A stretch of 20,456 bases of DNA from assembly GCA_003667245.1 (NCBI GenBank), contig RCNN01000348.1, forward strand, positions 1 through 20,456. The letters are read 5' to 3'. How positions within the stretch are numbered: the stretch's first letter is position 1; every line of letters begins with the position of its first letter. A program made the position numbers and the translations under genes. The DNA comes from Heterostelium multicystogenum (taxonomy: Eukaryota; Evosea; Eumycetozoa; Acytosteliales; Acytosteliaceae). Below, in pieces: positions 19,444 through 20,456 of this stretch. The notes beneath the pieces are model-generated. The model did not search any database. It had not been told where the DNA came from and saw only the letters and a list, made by a program, of their open reading frames with translations.

Positions 19444-20259
19444 ATGTCCGGAATACCAAGCCTTTGTCGTCGAACTCAGACGGCAACGTCGCCCATGTGC
19501 AGCTCAATCGCCCGGAAAAGATCAACGCGATGAACGCGGCGTTCTGGGACCGAGATCATCGACATTCTTCCAATGGGTCGAAGACACCGACGCGGTGCGA
19601 GCCGTGGTCATCAGCGCGCCGGCAAGCATTTCTCCTCCGGCATCGACCTGATGATGCTGGCCTCGGTGGCCAATGACTTCGGCAAGGACGTAGGCCGCAA
19701 CGCGCGCCTGCTGCGGCGCAAGATCCTCGAACTGCAAGCTTCCTTCAACGCCGTCGACAACTGCCGCAAGCCGGTACTCGCGGCGATCCATGGCTACTGC
19801 ATCGGCGGCGCCATCGACCTGATCAGCGCCTGTGACATGCGCTACGCCGAAGATGGAATATTCTCAAGGAAATCGACATCGGCATGGCCGCCGACGTCGG
19901 CACCCTGCAACGCTGCCGCGCATGCGTCGGCGACGGCATGCTGCGCGAGCTGGCCTACACCGGCCGCCAGTTCGGTGCCGAAGAGGCGCGGCAGCATCGG
20001 CCCTGGTGAATCGGGGTGGTACAGCGATCACCAGAGCCTGCTGGCCGGCGTGCTGGAAATCGCCCGGGAAATCGCCGCCAAATCGCCGATCGCGGTCACC
20101 CGGGCACACCAAGGCGATGATCAGCTACATGCGTGACCACACGATCAATGACGGTTTGGAATACGTTGCCACCTGGAACTCAGCTATGTTGCAATCCAAC
20201 GACCTGCGCGTGGCCATCGCGCCCATATGAGCAAGCAGAAACCCGACTTCGTGGATTGA
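19444..20259 (+). CDS. Crotonase family protein, probable delta3,5-delta2,4-dienoyl-CoA isomerase (frame-disrupted)
   Basis: A cytoplasmic enoyl-CoA hydratase/isomerase superfamily member, about 270 residues. The oxyanion-hole segments are GKHFSSGIDLMMLASV and LAAIHGYCIGGAIDL. The catalytic region, encoded at 19866-19907 in a shifted frame, reads KEIDIGMAADVGTLQR. It keeps both acidic residues, 8 residues apart (GAA 19869, GAC 19893), that match Glu196 and Asp204 of rat ECH1. This points to a dienoyl-CoA isomerase for odd-position double bonds in beta-oxidation, not a plain hydratase. The end SPIAV, ISYMRDHTINDGLEYVATWN, QKPDFVD reaches TGA 20257-20259. ATG 19444 fits the family start (MSEYQAF-like once an extra G is removed); ATG 19440 is also possible. 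Indels lie near 19450, 19545, 19615, 19850, 19915, 19990, 20100 and 20220. nudC follows after 6 bases. Confidence 0.88.
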
Positions 20260-20265
20260 CTGAAC

Positions 20266-20456
20266 ATGACCCAGGCTGGATTACCACAACGCCTGCTGGA
20301 CAACGACGCCCCGGGCGGCCTTGGCCGTGGCCCGCAGCCGTGAAGGCTTTTTACACGACCAGAACGGCCCGCTGTTTCCCGGGAGTGGCTCAAGCGCCAG
20401 GACCTCTCGGTGTTCGCCGAGCATGGCATCGGTCACCTGGACGGCGAGCCGGTGTA
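20266..20456 (+). CDS. nudC: NAD(+)/NADH pyrophosphatase NudC, N-terminal part (cut by window end, frame-disrupted)
   Basis: Only about 63 residues are inside the window. ATG at 20266 follows the isomerase stop by 6 bases. Pieces in three frames read [36 protein letters not shown] and GHLDGEPV. These match my memory of the N-terminal NUDIX-like domain of Pseudomonas NudC, which hydrolyses NAD(H) and removes NAD caps from RNA. The zinc-binding Cys residues and the Nudix box would lie beyond the window, so the catalytic part is not seen. Frame breaks are near 20310 and 20385. In P. aeruginosa an enoyl-CoA hydratase gene lies close to nudC, which fits the order here. That is recall, not checked. 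Confidence 0.7.

Noticed and set aside
1..20456. Frame breaks as real pseudogene decay or programmed frameshifting
   Set aside because: Breaks are spread evenly over unrelated genes, lie mostly in homopolymers, go in both directions and are not joined by other decay signs. No slippery-site context recurs.

Overview
The window looks like a chromosomal segment of a Pseudomonas of the fluorescens group. This rests on recall of family sequences, not on a search. The signs are high GC in the core genes, GTGGGAGC-type REP hairpins, a pertactin-like autotransporter, a MexAB/Ttg-type RND pump with its two-component system, and an enoyl-CoA hydratase (dienoyl-CoA isomerase type) followed by nudC. Almost every gene is broken by one-base indels, mostly in homopolymers. 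They hit housekeeping-type genes as often as accessory ones, so I read them as sequencing errors. I therefore give gene limits spanning all frames instead of listing fragments.

Layout. At 1-1851 (+) is the 3' part of an autotransporter. A two-way terminator (about 1871-1898) separates it from the convergent minus-strand block 1952-11900. Read in the minus direction, that block is: AraC-type regulator (11900-11061), giant multi-Ig-like protein B (10935-6742), LysE-type exporter (6552-5953), giant paralogue A (5827-1952). A and B share their upstream DNA, N-terminus and Ig-like scaffold. Their C-termini are unrelated: B ends in a seven-blade YVTN-type beta-propeller, A in a BIG2-like domain plus a tail. 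Both end modules are lower in GC than the scaffold. This modular tandem pair is the most interesting content.

Next are a DUF1345-type membrane protein (12625-11983, minus) and an RND efflux operon (adaptor 16929-15772, transporter 15759-12669, minus) with no outer-membrane partner gene. Divergent from the pump is an RstA/RstB-like response regulator and sensor kinase pair (17233-19224, plus). The shared 303-base intergenic region carries four helically phased TGT repeats, a likely binding array for an OmpR-family regulator, then a dyad and a REPIN. A second REPIN separates the kinase from the plus-strand dienoyl-CoA isomerase gene (19444-20259). The window ends inside nudC.

How the parts may work together: the two-component system probably controls the divergent pump. 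The AraC and LysE genes form a familiar regulator/exporter pair that here is interleaved with B and A. Nothing in the window establishes the role of A and B.
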